The translations under genes and the position numbers were made by a program. From Eubacterium sp. (GTDB taxonomy: Bacteria; Bacillota; Clostridia; Lachnospirales; Lachnospiraceae), in assembly GCA_017430325.1 (NCBI GenBank), contig JAFRNE010000001.1, forward strand, positions 1 to 35,153: a stretch of 35,153 bases of DNA, given 5' to 3'. Positions within the stretch are counted from its first letter, which is position 1. Each line of letters begins with the position of its first letter. Under the pieces are notes generated by a model, which ran no database searches, was not told the origin of the DNA, and was given only the letters and a program-made list of their open reading frames with translations. Positions 15,535-27,400 of this stretch are shown piece after piece.

Positions 15535-16713
15535 TTAAAATGTAGTATATCTGTCAATGATCTCCTGAGGAAGGATGCTCTTAACGAATTCACTTCCCGT
15601 TGCTGCCTCTGCTGCCTCTTCTCTTGTCTTAGGAAGCATCGGACCATTTTCATCATTTATCTCAGGAAGCTGAAGCTTATTCTCTATACCATAGAGACCT
15701 GCACGAATAAGCAATGCATATACAAGATAAGGATTGCTCATGGCATCAGGTGATCTCAGCTCCACTCTTGTCTTGCTGCCCATATGCTTGTCGATATAAA
15801 CCAGCTCAGACTCACCTGCATCCGACCAGTTGATCCTGTCCGGAGCTGTGCTCCTTCCGAATCTTGCATAAGAAGCCTCTGTTGGATTGAGGAATATCGT
15901 TATCTCTCTGATCTTATCCAGAATACCTGCCGCAACATAATTTGCAACATCCTCTCCTGACTCGCTTGTAGCATAAATATTGATATGATAACCGTTGCCC
16001 GGCATATGCTTAAGCGGCATCGGTGAAAAATCAGCCTTAAGACCGTTTCTGTCGGCAACTGTATTTACAACCATCTTGAATGTGGTCATCTGATCGGCAG
16101 CCTTCATAGGTCTTCCGTAATGGAAGTCTATCTCATTCTGTCCAGGACCTCTCTCATGATGAGATCTCTCAGGTGTAAGACCCATCTTCTCTATGGTGAG
16201 GCATATCTCACGTCTGATATTCTCTCCCTTATCAAGAGGAGCAATATCAAGATAGCCTGCATTGTCGTAAGGCTCATCGGTGATATTTCCCTCATCATCC
16301 TTCTTGAAGAGGTAGAACTCTGTCTCTGAACCAAACTTGAATTCAAAGCCCTTGTCCTTAGCCTTATCAACTGCCTTCTTCAGTATATATCTTGTATCAG
16401 CTTCGAAATATCTTCCCGAAGCAGTAAATACATCACAGAACAGACGTACAACTCTGCCGCTGTCAGGTCTCCAAGGAAGTATCGCAAGTGTTGTAGTATC
16501 CGGCTTCAGGTAAAGATTCGCATCCTTACAGCCCTCAAAACCTGCAATAGCTCTTGCATTGATAGGAATACCATCCCTAATGGCCTTCGTTATCTCTCCC
16601 GGCATTACAGAGATATTTTTCTGTTCTCCAAAAGCATCTCTGAAAGCAAGACGGATAAACTTAACGTCCTCTTCTTCAATATACTCCAGCACCTTCTCAA
16701 TTTCATTTTCCAT
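15535..16713 (-). CDS. glnA: glutamine synthetase, short type I form, 392 aa
   Basis: It makes glutamine from glutamate, ammonia and ATP. Metal and substrate residues are present: SETEFYLF, HHERGPGQNEIDFHYG, the histidine of PGNGYHIN, NPTEASYARF, and RVELRSPD. At 392 aa it is about 50 residues shorter than usual GSI-alpha (about 440). GSGMHTH is replaced by GNGYHIN, so it belongs to a divergent clostridial-type branch; a related amide ligase cannot be fully excluded. I chose ATG at 16713: a GTG 12 bases upstream overlaps the AAAGGAG ribosome site. It lies between carB and the ANTAR regulator, which supports a true nitrogen-assimilation role. Confidence 0.85.
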   Translation of the reverse strand: MENEIEKVLEYIEEEDVKFIRLAFRDAFGEQKNISVMPGEITKAIRDGIPINARAIAGFEGCKDANLYLKPDTTTLAILPWRPDSGRVVRLFCDVFTASGRYFEADTRYILKKAVDKAKDKGFEFKFGSETEFYLFKKDDEGNITDEPYDNAGYLDIAPLDKGENIRREICLTIEKMGLTPERSHHERGPGQNEIDFHYGRPMKAADQMTTFKMVVNTVADRNGLKADFSPMPLKHMPGNGYHINIYATSESGEDVANYVAAGILDKIREITIFLNPTEASYARFGRSTAPDRINWSDAGESELVYIDKHMGSKTRVELRSPDAMSNPYLVYALLIRAGLYGIENKLQLPEINDENGPMLPKTREEAAEAATGSEFVKSILPQEIIDRYTTF

Positions 16714-16766
16714 TCTGCACCCCACTCCTTTCTTTCTTCACTTTAGTCCCCGCGAAACTAAGTTAA

Positions 16767-19700
16767 CTAGATCGTAGATATTTCAGGTATGATCTCCTCG
16801 AGCACGTCAAGCAGTATCCTTACAGTATCAAGGGATGTAAATACAGTAACACCGTTTCTTACAGCGCACTGTCTGATCGCTACACCGTCACCGTAGTGAA
16901 TACCTGACATTATTGCTCTGGTATTTATTATATAACTAACATAGCCCGCTTGTATAGAGCGAAGTACTTCATCACTGCCGTCTGAAAGCTTTCCTCTGAG
17001 CCTTGTTCTGATACCATGGCTCTTCAGGAACTCAGCTGTACCCTTTGTAGCCTCGATATTGAAACCAAGTTCATAGAATCTCTTGACAAGCGGAAGAGCT
17101 TCTTCCTTATCCTCATCAGCAAGAGTAACCATTACAGTACCGTATGATTTCATCTTGATTCCTGATGCCTGAAGTGCCTTATAGAAAGCGATCTTCAGTC
17201 TTCTGTCATAACCTATAGCTTCACCGGTTGACTTCATTTCAGGTGAAAGATATGAATCCATTCCGTTCAGCTTTGCGAAAGAGAATGCAGGTGTCTTAAC
17301 ATACCAGAAATTCTTCTCCGGATGGATAAGCTCTGTGATTCCCTGCTCCTTAAGGCTTACGCCCATCATTGCCTTAACAGCTATGTCAACAAGAGGAATT
17401 GATGTTGACTTTGAAAGGAAAGGAACACTTCTTGAACCCCTTGGGTTAACCTCTATTACATAAACATCATCATTTTTATCAACGATATACTGGATATTGA
17501 AAAGTCCGACTATACCTATTCCAAGGCCAAGCTTTGTTGTATAATCAGCGATCTTCTCCTTAACCTGATCAGAAAGCGAATAAGGAGGATATACACTGGT
17601 ACTGTCTCCCGAATGTACACCGGTCCTCTCAACAAGCTCCATGATACCAGGGATAAATACTTCCTTACCGTCGGAAACAGCATCGATCTCGACCTCTTTA
17701 CCAACAACATATTTATCTACAAGTACCGGCCTGTCCTCGTCAACCTCAACGGCTGTCTTAAGGTAATGACGGAGCATGGTCTCGTTAGCAACGATCTCCA
17801 TAGCTCTACCGCCGAGAACGAAGCTAGGACGTACAAGTACAGGATAACCGATCCTCTCGGCTGCCTTAACACCGTCTTCTATATTTGTAACTGCCTGTCC
17901 GTTTGGATGAGCGACTGAAAGGCTCTCCATAACCTCGATGAAGGCATCTCTGTCCTCAGCCTTAAATATGGCATCGCAGTCTGTACCGATGATCGTGACA
18001 CCACGCTTCATAAGAGGCTCAGCAAGATTTACGGCTGTCTGTCCACCAAGTGAGCAGATAACTCCGAGAGGCTTCTCGAGATTGATTATATTCATGATAT
18101 CTTCCGGAGTAAGAGGCTCAAAATACAGCTTATCAGCAGTTGTATAATCGGTTGAAACCGTCTCCGGATTGTTATTTATTACTATTGCTTCATAGCCCAG
18201 TGACTGAAGCGTTCTAACGGCATGAACTGTCGAATAATCGAACTCGACACCCTGACCGATCCTGATAGGACCTGAACCGAGAACTATTACCTTCTGTCTG
18301 TTAGAAGCGATTGACTCATTCTCATCCTCATAGGTTGAGTAGAAATAAGGAACGTAGCTGTCAAACTCACTTGCGCAGGTATCGATCATCTTGTAAACAG
18401 GGAAGAGACCGTAGCCGGTTCTAAGCTTCCAGATATCATCCTCCTTAACGCCTACAAGCTCAGCGATATATGAATCAGAGAAGCCCATACGCTTTGCTTC
18501 GTAAAGGAGCTTTCTATCCAGTATTTCCTGAAGAAGCGCCTGGTCAACTGTGTCCTCGCCCTTCTTCTCGGCATTTGCTTCCTCAAGCTTCTTGGCTCTC
18601 TCCTCAAGCTTCTTCTCGAAGTCAACTATCCTCTTGATCTTATCAAGGAAGAACATATCGATCCTTGTTCTGTCGTAAATAAGCTGATAGTCAGTACCAA
18701 GCCACATAAGCTGTGAGATGGCATAGATTCTGTCATCTGTACCCTCTTCGATATATTTAAGGAGCTTTTCCTGTGCCTCGGCAATATTTTCAGGATATGG
18801 CTTATCTGATAGGCTTGCCGTATCAAACTTCTTCAGATGGATATGATTCTTGCCGTCCTCAAGGGATCTGATTGCCTTAAGGAGACTTTCTTCCATGGTT
18901 CTTCCGACACTCATGACCTCGCCTGTAGCCTTCATCTGTGTAGAAAGGGTATTTGAAGCGAGTGTGAACTTATCGAATGGGAATCTTGGCATCTTCGTAA
19001 CCACATAGTCAAGTGATGGTTCGAAGCAGGCCGGTGTATTTGCAAGCTGGATTTCATCAAGATTCATGCCTACAGCTATCTTTGCTGAAACTCTTGCGAT
19101 CGGATAGCCACTGGCCTTTGATGCAAGTGCAGAAGATCTTGAAACTCGAGGGTTAACCTCAATAACGTAATATTTGAAAGACTCAGGATCAAGAGCAAAC
19201 TGAACATTACAGCCACCCTTTACATCAAGTGCTCTGATGATCTTCAGGGCACTGTCTCTGAGCATATGATATTCCTTATTTGTAAGTGTCTGGCTAGGAG
19301 CAACAACTATTGAGTCACCTGTATGGATACCTACAGGATCGAGGTTTTCCATGTTGCAGACAACGATAGCTGTATCGTTGGCGTCTCTTATTACCTCGTA
19401 CTCTATCTCCTTGTAGCCCTTGATGCTCTTCTCAACAAGTACCTGATGAACAGGTGAAAGGTTGAGGGCATTCTTCATCATTGCCGCCATCTCTTCAGCA
19501 TTGTATGCGAATCCACCACCGGTACCGCCGAGAGTAAATGCAGGTCTGAGGATGACCGGATAACCGATCTCATCTGCTGCCTTAAGACCTTCCTCTACAC
19601 TATAAGTAATGATAGACGGTACTACAGGCTCATCTATTCTTTCACAGAGCTCCTTAAACTGCTCTCTGTCTTCAGCCATCTTTATACTTGCAGCATCTGT

Positions 19701-20051
19701 TCCGAGAAGTTCGATCTCGCACTCGTCGAGAACACCCTTATCATAAAGCTGCATAGCAAGGTTAAGACCTGTCTGTCCTCCGATACCAGGAACGATCGCG
19801 TCAGGTCTCTCGAATCTGCAGAGTCTTGCAAGGTATTTAAGAGTAAGCGGCTCCATATAAACCTTATCTGCAATTGATGTATCTGTCATGATGGTAGCAG
19901 GATTGGAATTGGCAAGTACGACCTCGTAGCCTTCCTCCTTTAGAGCAAGACAGGCCTGTGTTCCCGCATAATCGAATTCCGCTGCCTGGCCTATAACGAT
20001 AGGGCCGGAACCTATAACAAGTATTTTCTTTAGATCAGTTCTCTTAGGCAT
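16767..20051 (-). CDS. carB: carbamoyl-phosphate synthase large subunit, 1094 aa
   Basis: This subunit uses ammonia tunnelled from CarA, bicarbonate and two ATP to make carbamoyl phosphate for pyrimidines and arginine. Two homologous ATP-grasp halves are visible. The first begins KKILVIGSGPIVIGQAAEFDYAGTQ, with RPAFTLGGTGGG and EVNPRVSRSSALASKA. The second begins KVIVLGSGPIRIGQGVEFDYST, with RPSFVLGGRAMEI and EVNPRGSRSVPFLSKS. The C-terminal MGS allosteric domain covers about the last 130 residues. A charged stretch (ERAKKLEEANAEKKGEDTVDQ) in the oligomerisation region makes it slightly longer than the usual 1060-1075. Its start overlaps the end of carA by 8 bp, indicating coupling. Confidence 0.97.
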   Translation of the reverse strand: MPKRTDLKKILVIGSGPIVIGQAAEFDYAGTQACLALKEEGYEVVLANSNPATIMTDTSIADKVYMEPLTLKYLARLCRFERPDAIVPGIGGQTGLNLAMQLYDKGVLDECEIELLGTDAASIKMAEDREQFKELCERIDEPVVPSIITYSVEEGLKAADEIGYPVILRPAFTLGGTGGGFAYNAEEMAAMMKNALNLSPVHQVLVEKSIKGYKEIEYEVIRDANDTAIVVCNMENLDPVGIHTGDSIVVAPSQTLTNKEYHMLRDSALKIIRALDVKGGCNVQFALDPESFKYYVIEVNPRVSRSSALASKASGYPIARVSAKIAVGMNLDEIQLANTPACFEPSLDYVVTKMPRFPFDKFTLASNTLSTQMKATGEVMSVGRTMEESLLKAIRSLEDGKNHIHLKKFDTASLSDKPYPENIAEAQEKLLKYIEEGTDDRIYAISQLMWLGTDYQLIYDRTRIDMFFLDKIKRIVDFEKKLEERAKKLEEANAEKKGEDTVDQALLQEILDRKLLYEAKRMGFSDSYIAELVGVKEDDIWKLRTGYGLFPVYKMIDTCASEFDSYVPYFYSTYEDENESIASNRQKVIVLGSGPIRIGQGVEFDYSTVHAVRTLQSLGYEAIVINNNPETVSTDYTTADKLYFEPLTPEDIMNIINLEKPLGVICSLGGQTAVNLAEPLMKRGVTIIGTDCDAIFKAEDRDAFIEVMESLSVAHPNGQAVTNIEDGVKAAERIGYPVLVRPSFVLGGRAMEIVANETMLRHYLKTAVEVDEDRPVLVDKYVVGKEVEIDAVSDGKEVFIPGIMELVERTGVHSGDSTSVYPPYSLSDQVKEKIADYTTKLGLGIGIVGLFNIQYIVDKNDDVYVIEVNPRGSRSVPFLSKSTSIPLVDIAVKAMMGVSLKEQGITELIHPEKNFWYVKTPAFSFAKLNGMDSYLSPEMKSTGEAIGYDRRLKIAFYKALQASGIKMKSYGTVMVTLADEDKEEALPLVKRFYELGFNIEATKGTAEFLKSHGIRTRLRGKLSDGSDEVLRSIQAGYVSYIINTRAIMSGIHYGDGVAIRQCAVRNGVTVFTSLDTVRILLDVLEEIIPEISTI

Positions 20052-21135
20052 TCCTGTAATCCTCCATATTCTTCATGAATCTGTCGAACAGATAGGTGCT
20101 GTCCTGCGGTCCCGGTGCACTTTCCGGATGATACTGAACAGAGAAGCATCTGTCTTCTTCTGAAATAAGTCCTTCAACAGTATTATCAAGCAGGTTGATA
20201 TGAGATATCTTAAGGCCTGTACCCTCAACCGAAGCCTGATCAACCGCATAGCTGTGATTCTGGCTTGTTATCTCTATCTTTCCTGTTGCAAGATCCTTTA
20301 CAGGATGGTTGCCGCCTCTGTGACCGAACTTCAGCTTGTAGGTCTTAGCACCGTAGCTGAGAGCGATAAGCTGATGTCCGAGGCATATACCAAATATAGG
20401 AAGCTTTCCGCGAAGCTGCTTAAGTGTCTCGATAACCGGCTTAACATCCTCCGGATCTCCGGGGCCGTTTGAAACCATGATGCCGTCCGGATCAAGTGAC
20501 ATGATCTCTTCAGCGCTTGTATCGAAAGGAACAACTGTTATGTTGCAGCCCTTCTTGCTGAGCATCCTTAAAATATTTGTCTTCGCACCGCAGTCGATAA
20601 CAACAACCTTAAACTTAGGATTTGTTGTACGGATATACCATCTTTTCTTGCAGCTGCACTTCTCAACCGCATCTCTCTTAACAGGAGTCTCCTTGATTAT
20701 CTTAAGGCCCTCTTCAACAGAAACCGAAGGGTCGGTCAGAAGTCCTCTCTCACTACCCTTATCTCTTATATTTCTTACCAGCTTTCTGGTATCCACACCA
20801 TATAATCCCGGAATATCATTCTCCGCGAGAAGCTCCGGAAGGGTTCTCGTGAATCTGAAATTGGATGGATTGTCATTGATATCTCTTACTATAAGAGCCG
20901 ACGGACTTATCAGTCTGCTCTCAAAATCCTCATCGGTGATTCCGTAATTACCGATCAGCGGATATGACATTACCACTCCCTGATAGGTATACGATGGATC
21001 GGAAACTATCTCCTGATAGCCCGCCATAGAAGTATTAAATACGATCTCACAAACCGTATCCTTTTCAGCTCCGAAGGAATACCCGTAGTACTCGCTTCCG
21101 TCTTCAAGTATCAGTTTTTTGTTGTATTCTTTCAT
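20044..21135 (-). CDS. carA: carbamoyl-phosphate synthase small (glutaminase) subunit, 363 aa
   Basis: CarA splits glutamine and passes ammonia to CarB. The N-terminal domain starts KLILEDGSEYYGYSFGAEK and has FNTSMAGYQEIVSDPSYTYQ. The C-terminal class I amidotransferase has the nucleophile in GICLGHQLIAL and the His-Glu pair in VQYHPESAPGP. It is complete and of normal length. It follows pyrG after 74 bp without a convincing terminator and overlaps carB by 8 bp. No PyrR-binding leader or own promoter was recognised, which supports transcription from upstream. Confidence 0.97.
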   Translation of the reverse strand: MKEYNKKLILEDGSEYYGYSFGAEKDTVCEIVFNTSMAGYQEIVSDPSYTYQGVVMSYPLIGNYGITDEDFESRLISPSALIVRDINDNPSNFRFTRTLPELLAENDIPGLYGVDTRKLVRNIRDKGSERGLLTDPSVSVEEGLKIIKETPVKRDAVEKCSCKKRWYIRTTNPKFKVVVIDCGAKTNILRMLSKKGCNITVVPFDTSAEEIMSLDPDGIMVSNGPGDPEDVKPVIETLKQLRGKLPIFGICLGHQLIALSYGAKTYKLKFGHRGGNHPVKDLATGKIEITSQNHSYAVDQASVEGTGLKISHINLLDNTVEGLISEEDRCFSVQYHPESAPGPQDSTYLFDRFMKNMEDYRNA

Positions 21136-21209
21136 GATCTTTTCCTCTGAAATATAATAATGGTGCGCTTGGTTGCCAAAAATTTTCTATATCAGTATAG
21201 ACCTTTTTT

Positions 21210-22856
<1,647 letters not shown>

Positions 22857-22909
22857 TCATTTTTCGATCAGCTTTTTAAAACAGGTTTTATCATATTTGT
22901 TTCGAATAT

Positions 22910-24394
22910 CTACAGATTTGTGTATCCCATAAGTGCCTTGTCGATCTCTGCCGCAGCCTTTCTTCCTTCAGCTATAGCCCATACGACAAGGGACTGTCCT
23001 CTATGCATATCTCCAACAGTATAAACATTATTCTGTGATGAAAGATAACTGCCGGTCTCTGTCTTGACATTTGTTCTGTTATCAAGTTCTACTCCGAAAT
23101 CATCCGTAACGTATTTCTCACTGCCCAGGAAGCCTGCTGCGATAAGTACAAGCTGTGCAGGGATTATCTTCTCAGTGCCCTCTACAGGAACCATATTCAT
23201 TCTGCCGGTCTTCTCATCCTTTACAGGCTTAAGGGATACTATGCAGATCTCCTTGAGGCTGCCGTCCTTAGCCTTGATGAATTCCTTAACTGTTGTCTGA
23301 TAAACACGTGGATCATGACCGAACTTATAAATAGCTTCCTCCTGACCGTAATCAGTCTTAAGGACCTTCGGCCACTCAGGCCATGGATTGTTAGCTGCTC
23401 TCTCAACCGGTGGCTCAGGCATCATCTCAAGCTGTGTAACGCTCTTTGCGCCAAGTCTGATACAGGTTCCTACACAGTCATTACCGGTATCACCACCACC
23501 GATTATTACAACGTCCTTATCCTTAGCCATATCATATGGAACTGCATCAAAATTACTGTCCAGAAGCTGCTTTGTTACTCTTCCCAGGAAATCCACTGCA
23601 AAATATATTCCCTTTGCATCTCTGCCCGGAGCCTTGATATCTCTTGGATTTGAAGCACCGCAGGCAAGAACTACACAGTCATACTGCTTTCTCAGCTCTT
23701 CAGCCTTGATATCCTTACCAACGTTCACACCTGTAACAAAGTGAACACCAGCTTCCTCCATGAGCTTAACTCTTCTGTCAATCACTGACTTATCAAGCTT
23801 CATATTTGGAATACCGTAACGAAGAAGTCCGCCGACCCTGTCGCTTCTCTCGTAAACAGTAACCTCATGTCCGCGTCTGTTAAGAAGCTGCGCTGCAGCA
23901 AGTCCTGAAGGACCGCTTCCTACTATAGCTACAGTCTTGCCTGTTCTTACATCAGACTTCTTCTCCTTAACCAGTCCGTTCTCAAAAGCGTATTCTATTA
24001 CTGTCTTCTCATTTTCCTTTGTACATACTGCCTCTGAATACTCCTGACAGGTACATGCTGCCTCGCAGAGTGCAGGACATACTCTTGAAGTAAACTCAGG
24101 AAAGCTGTGTGTTATACTGAGTCTTCTATATGCATCGGCAAAGTTGCCTCTAAATACCAGATCATTTATCTCAGGAACAAGATTGTTAAGAGGACATCCT
24201 GATGCCATACCTGCTATCATCTTTCCTGCCTGGCAGAAAGGTATGCCGCAGTCCATACATCTTGCAGCCTGCTTCTTCTGCTCCTCAGGAGTGAGCATTG
24301 TATGAAACTCATTAAAATTCTTTATTCTTTCTTCCTCACTTATAACAGCACCGGTAATTCTTTCATATTCCATGAAACCGCCTGTCTTGCCCAT
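22910..24394 (-). CDS. gltD: glutamate synthase (NADPH) small subunit, 494 aa
   Basis: GltD feeds electrons from NADPH through FAD and 4Fe-4S centres to GltB. The N-terminal Fe-S region has the cysteines of ARCMDCGIPFCQ, SGCPLNNLVPE and RVCPALCEAACTC. The FAD site is AIVGSGPSGLAAAQLLNRRG, the NADPH site is VVIIGGGDTGNDCVGTC, and the C-terminus has the usual VYTVGDMHRGQSLVVWAIAEGRKAA. I chose ATG at 24394, with GGAGG eight bases upstream; a start seven codons earlier would contain that ribosome site. It lies 57 bp after gltB and forms the GOGAT heterodimer with it. Confidence 0.96.
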   Translation of the reverse strand: MGKTGGFMEYERITGAVISEEERIKNFNEFHTMLTPEEQKKQAARCMDCGIPFCQAGKMIAGMASGCPLNNLVPEINDLVFRGNFADAYRRLSITHSFPEFTSRVCPALCEAACTCQEYSEAVCTKENEKTVIEYAFENGLVKEKKSDVRTGKTVAIVGSGPSGLAAAQLLNRRGHEVTVYERSDRVGGLLRYGIPNMKLDKSVIDRRVKLMEEAGVHFVTGVNVGKDIKAEELRKQYDCVVLACGASNPRDIKAPGRDAKGIYFAVDFLGRVTKQLLDSNFDAVPYDMAKDKDVVIIGGGDTGNDCVGTCIRLGAKSVTQLEMMPEPPVERAANNPWPEWPKVLKTDYGQEEAIYKFGHDPRVYQTTVKEFIKAKDGSLKEICIVSLKPVKDEKTGRMNMVPVEGTEKIIPAQLVLIAAGFLGSEKYVTDDFGVELDNRTNVKTETGSYLSSQNNVYTVGDMHRGQSLVVWAIAEGRKAAAEIDKALMGYTNL

Positions 24395-24451
24395 TATTCT
24401 ACCTCCATTTATCAAAAACGATTTACTCGTAAACAGTTTACTTACTACCGA

Positions 24452-27400
24452 TTACTGATTAAAATCCTCAAATGCTCTGATCTTAGCCTCTTCAGTACTG
24501 AGACCCTTCTCAAGATACAGGCTTGTAAGTCTGAGCATTTCCTTATAATCAGCAGGGATTATCTTCTTGAAGTGCTCAACTGCTGTATCGAAGTTATCAA
24601 GTATCTTCTGACCCTTCTTAGAGCCTGTATACTCAACATGCTTTCTGATAAGCTCCTTAACATCCTTTATCTCATCCTTATCTGTAAGTCTCTCCATAAG
24701 TACGAAGGTCTTGTTCAGGTTCTTGTAAAGTGAGCTGTCCTCATCAAATACATATGCGATACCGCCGCTCATACCTGCTGCAAAGTTCTTTCCGGTAGGT
24801 CCGAGGATAACTGCACGACCACCTGTCATGTATTCGCAGCCATGCTCGCCAACGCCTTCAACTACTGCTGTTGCGCCTGAGTTTCTAATACAGAATCTCT
24901 CGCCTGCCATACCTGAGATATAAGCCTCACCGCTTGTTGCACCGTAAAGCGCAACGTTACCTACGATGATGTTTTCCTCCGGAATGTATTTTGCATCAGC
25001 CGGTGCATGAAGGATAAGCTTTCCTCCTGACAGACCCTTTCCGAAGTAATCGTTGCTGTCACCGGTGATCTTAAGTGTAAGTCCCTTAGGGATAAATGCA
25101 CCAAAGCTCTGTCCACCTGCACCTACGCAGTTAACTGTTATCGTATCCTCAGGAAGTCCTTCAGGGTGTTTTCTTGTGATCTCTGCACCAAGAAGTGTAC
25201 CGAAGGTTCTGTCGATATTTGATATCTTAAGATCGATCTCTGATGGTGTACCTTCCTTAATTGACTTCTTGATCTCTGCAGACTTAAGAAGTACCTTCTC
25301 GTCCTTGGTTGTTTCAAGCTTGAAGTCGTAAGCCTTTGCAGGATCAAATATCTGTTCCTCTCTCTCTATCTTAGACATATCAAGGAGAATACGGCTGAGG
25401 TCAAGTTCCTTCTCTGCAGGATCCTTAACATCTCTAAGCTTCAGAAGATCTGTTCTTCCCACAAGCTCATTGATGCTTCTTACGCCAAGGCGTGCCATAT
25501 ATTCTCTAAGCTCTCTTGCAACAAAGAGCATGAAGTTTTCAACATATTCAGGCTTACCTCTGAACTTTGCACGAAGTGCAGGATTCTGAGTAGCAACACC
25601 CATAGGGCAGGTATCCTGATGACAAACTCTCATCATTACACAGCCCATTGTTACAAGCGGTGCTGTAGCAAAACCGAATTCCTCTGCACCGAGTATTGCT
25701 GCTATTGCAACATCACGGCCGCTCATCAGCTTACCATCTGTCTCAATAACAACCATATTTCTAAGGCCGTTCTCAATAAGTGTCTGATGTGTCTCTGCAA
25801 GTCCGAGTTCCCATGGAAGACCTGCATTGTGGATAGAACTGAGTGGTGCTGCACCTGTACCTCCATCATAGCCTGAAACAAGGATAACCTGTGCACCTGC
25901 CTTGGCAACACCTGCCGCAACAGTACCTACACCTGCTTCAGAAACAAGCTTAACTGAAATACGTGCATTCTTATTTGCATTCTTTAAGTCGTAAATAAGC
26001 TGAGCCAGATCCTCGATCGAATAAATATCATGATGAGGTGGTGGTGATATAAGGCTTACACCCGGTGTTGAATGTCTTGTCTTGGCAACCCATGGATAAA
26101 CCTTTCTTCCAGGAAGGTGTCCGCCTTCACCAGGTTTCGCACCCTGTGCCATCTTGATCTGTATTTCTCTTGCGCTTACAAGGTATTTGCTTGTAACACC
26201 GAAACGTCCGCTGGCAACCTGCTTGATTGCTGAGCTTCTGTCATTCTTAGTACCTGCAGAAGCAAGTCTCTCGTCACTCTCACCGCCTTCACCACTGTTT
26301 GATTTACCATGCAGATGGTTCATTGCGATTGCAAGTGTTTCATGAGCCTCCTCTGAGATCGAACCGTATGACATAGCACCGGTCTTGAATCTCTGTACGA
26401 TTGACGCTTCGCTCTCAACCTCTTCAAGAGGTATTCCTTCTTCAGGATAATTAAAGTCCATAAGACTTCTGAGGTATCCTGTTTCCTCACTGTCAACCAT
26501 CTTTGTATAAGTCTTGAACTTCTCATAGCTGCCTTCTCTTGTTGAAAGCTGAAGCATATGGATGGTCTCAGGATTGTATCTGTGATGCTCGCCCTGGCTG
26601 CGAAGCTTATGTCTTCCCACTGCTGTAAGCTCAAGGTCACTCTCAAGTCCAAGCGGATCGAAGGCTCTGCTGTGCTTCTTATCTGCAGCCTTCTCGATAT
26701 CCTCTAATGTGATTCCGCCGATACGGCTCACAGTTCCTGTGAAATACTCATTTATAACTTCAGGTGATATTCCTATCGCCTCAAATATCTTGCTTCCCTG
26801 GTATGATCTTATGGTTGAAATACCCATCTTGGAAGCTATCTTAACTATTCCGTTAATCACTGCATTGTCATAATCTTCAACAGCTGCATAGTAATCCTTA
26901 TCAAGCAGTCCCTCATCAACAAGCTCTCTGATGGTTGCATGTGCAAGGTAAGGATTAATAGCTGTTGCACCGTAGCCCATAAGCGTTGCAAAATGATGTA
27001 CCTCGCGCGGCTCACCGGACTCAACGATAAGTGACATTGCTGTTGCCTTCTTGGTTCTAACAAGATGTCTTGAAACAGCTGCAACTGCAAGGAGTGAAGG
27101 GATTGCAACGTGATTCTCATCAACTCCCCTGTCGGAAAGGATGATGATATTTGCGCCTTCCTTATAAGCCTTATCAACATCTACGAAAAGTCTGTCGATA
27201 ACTCTCTTTAAAGGAGTTCTCTTGAAATACAGTATTGAAACCTTGGCGCATTTGAAACCTTCCTTATTCATATGCTCGATCTTGAGGAGGTCCAGATCTG
27301 TAAGGATAGGGTTCTCAATCTTAAGTACTCTTGCATTCTCAGGCTTCTCAGAAAGTACGTTACCGTTCTTGCCGAGATATACAGCCTTTGAAGTTACTAT

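Noticed and set aside
21186..21201. TCTATA-TCAG-TATAGA hairpin between pyrG and carA with a T-run on the plus strand
   Set aside because: The T-run is on the wrong strand for the operon and the stem is short and AT-rich, so I do not count it as an operon terminator.
24395..24415. Upstream gltD start (MINGGRI)
   Set aside because: Those codons contain the GGAGG ribosome site of the ATG at 24394, which is the better start.
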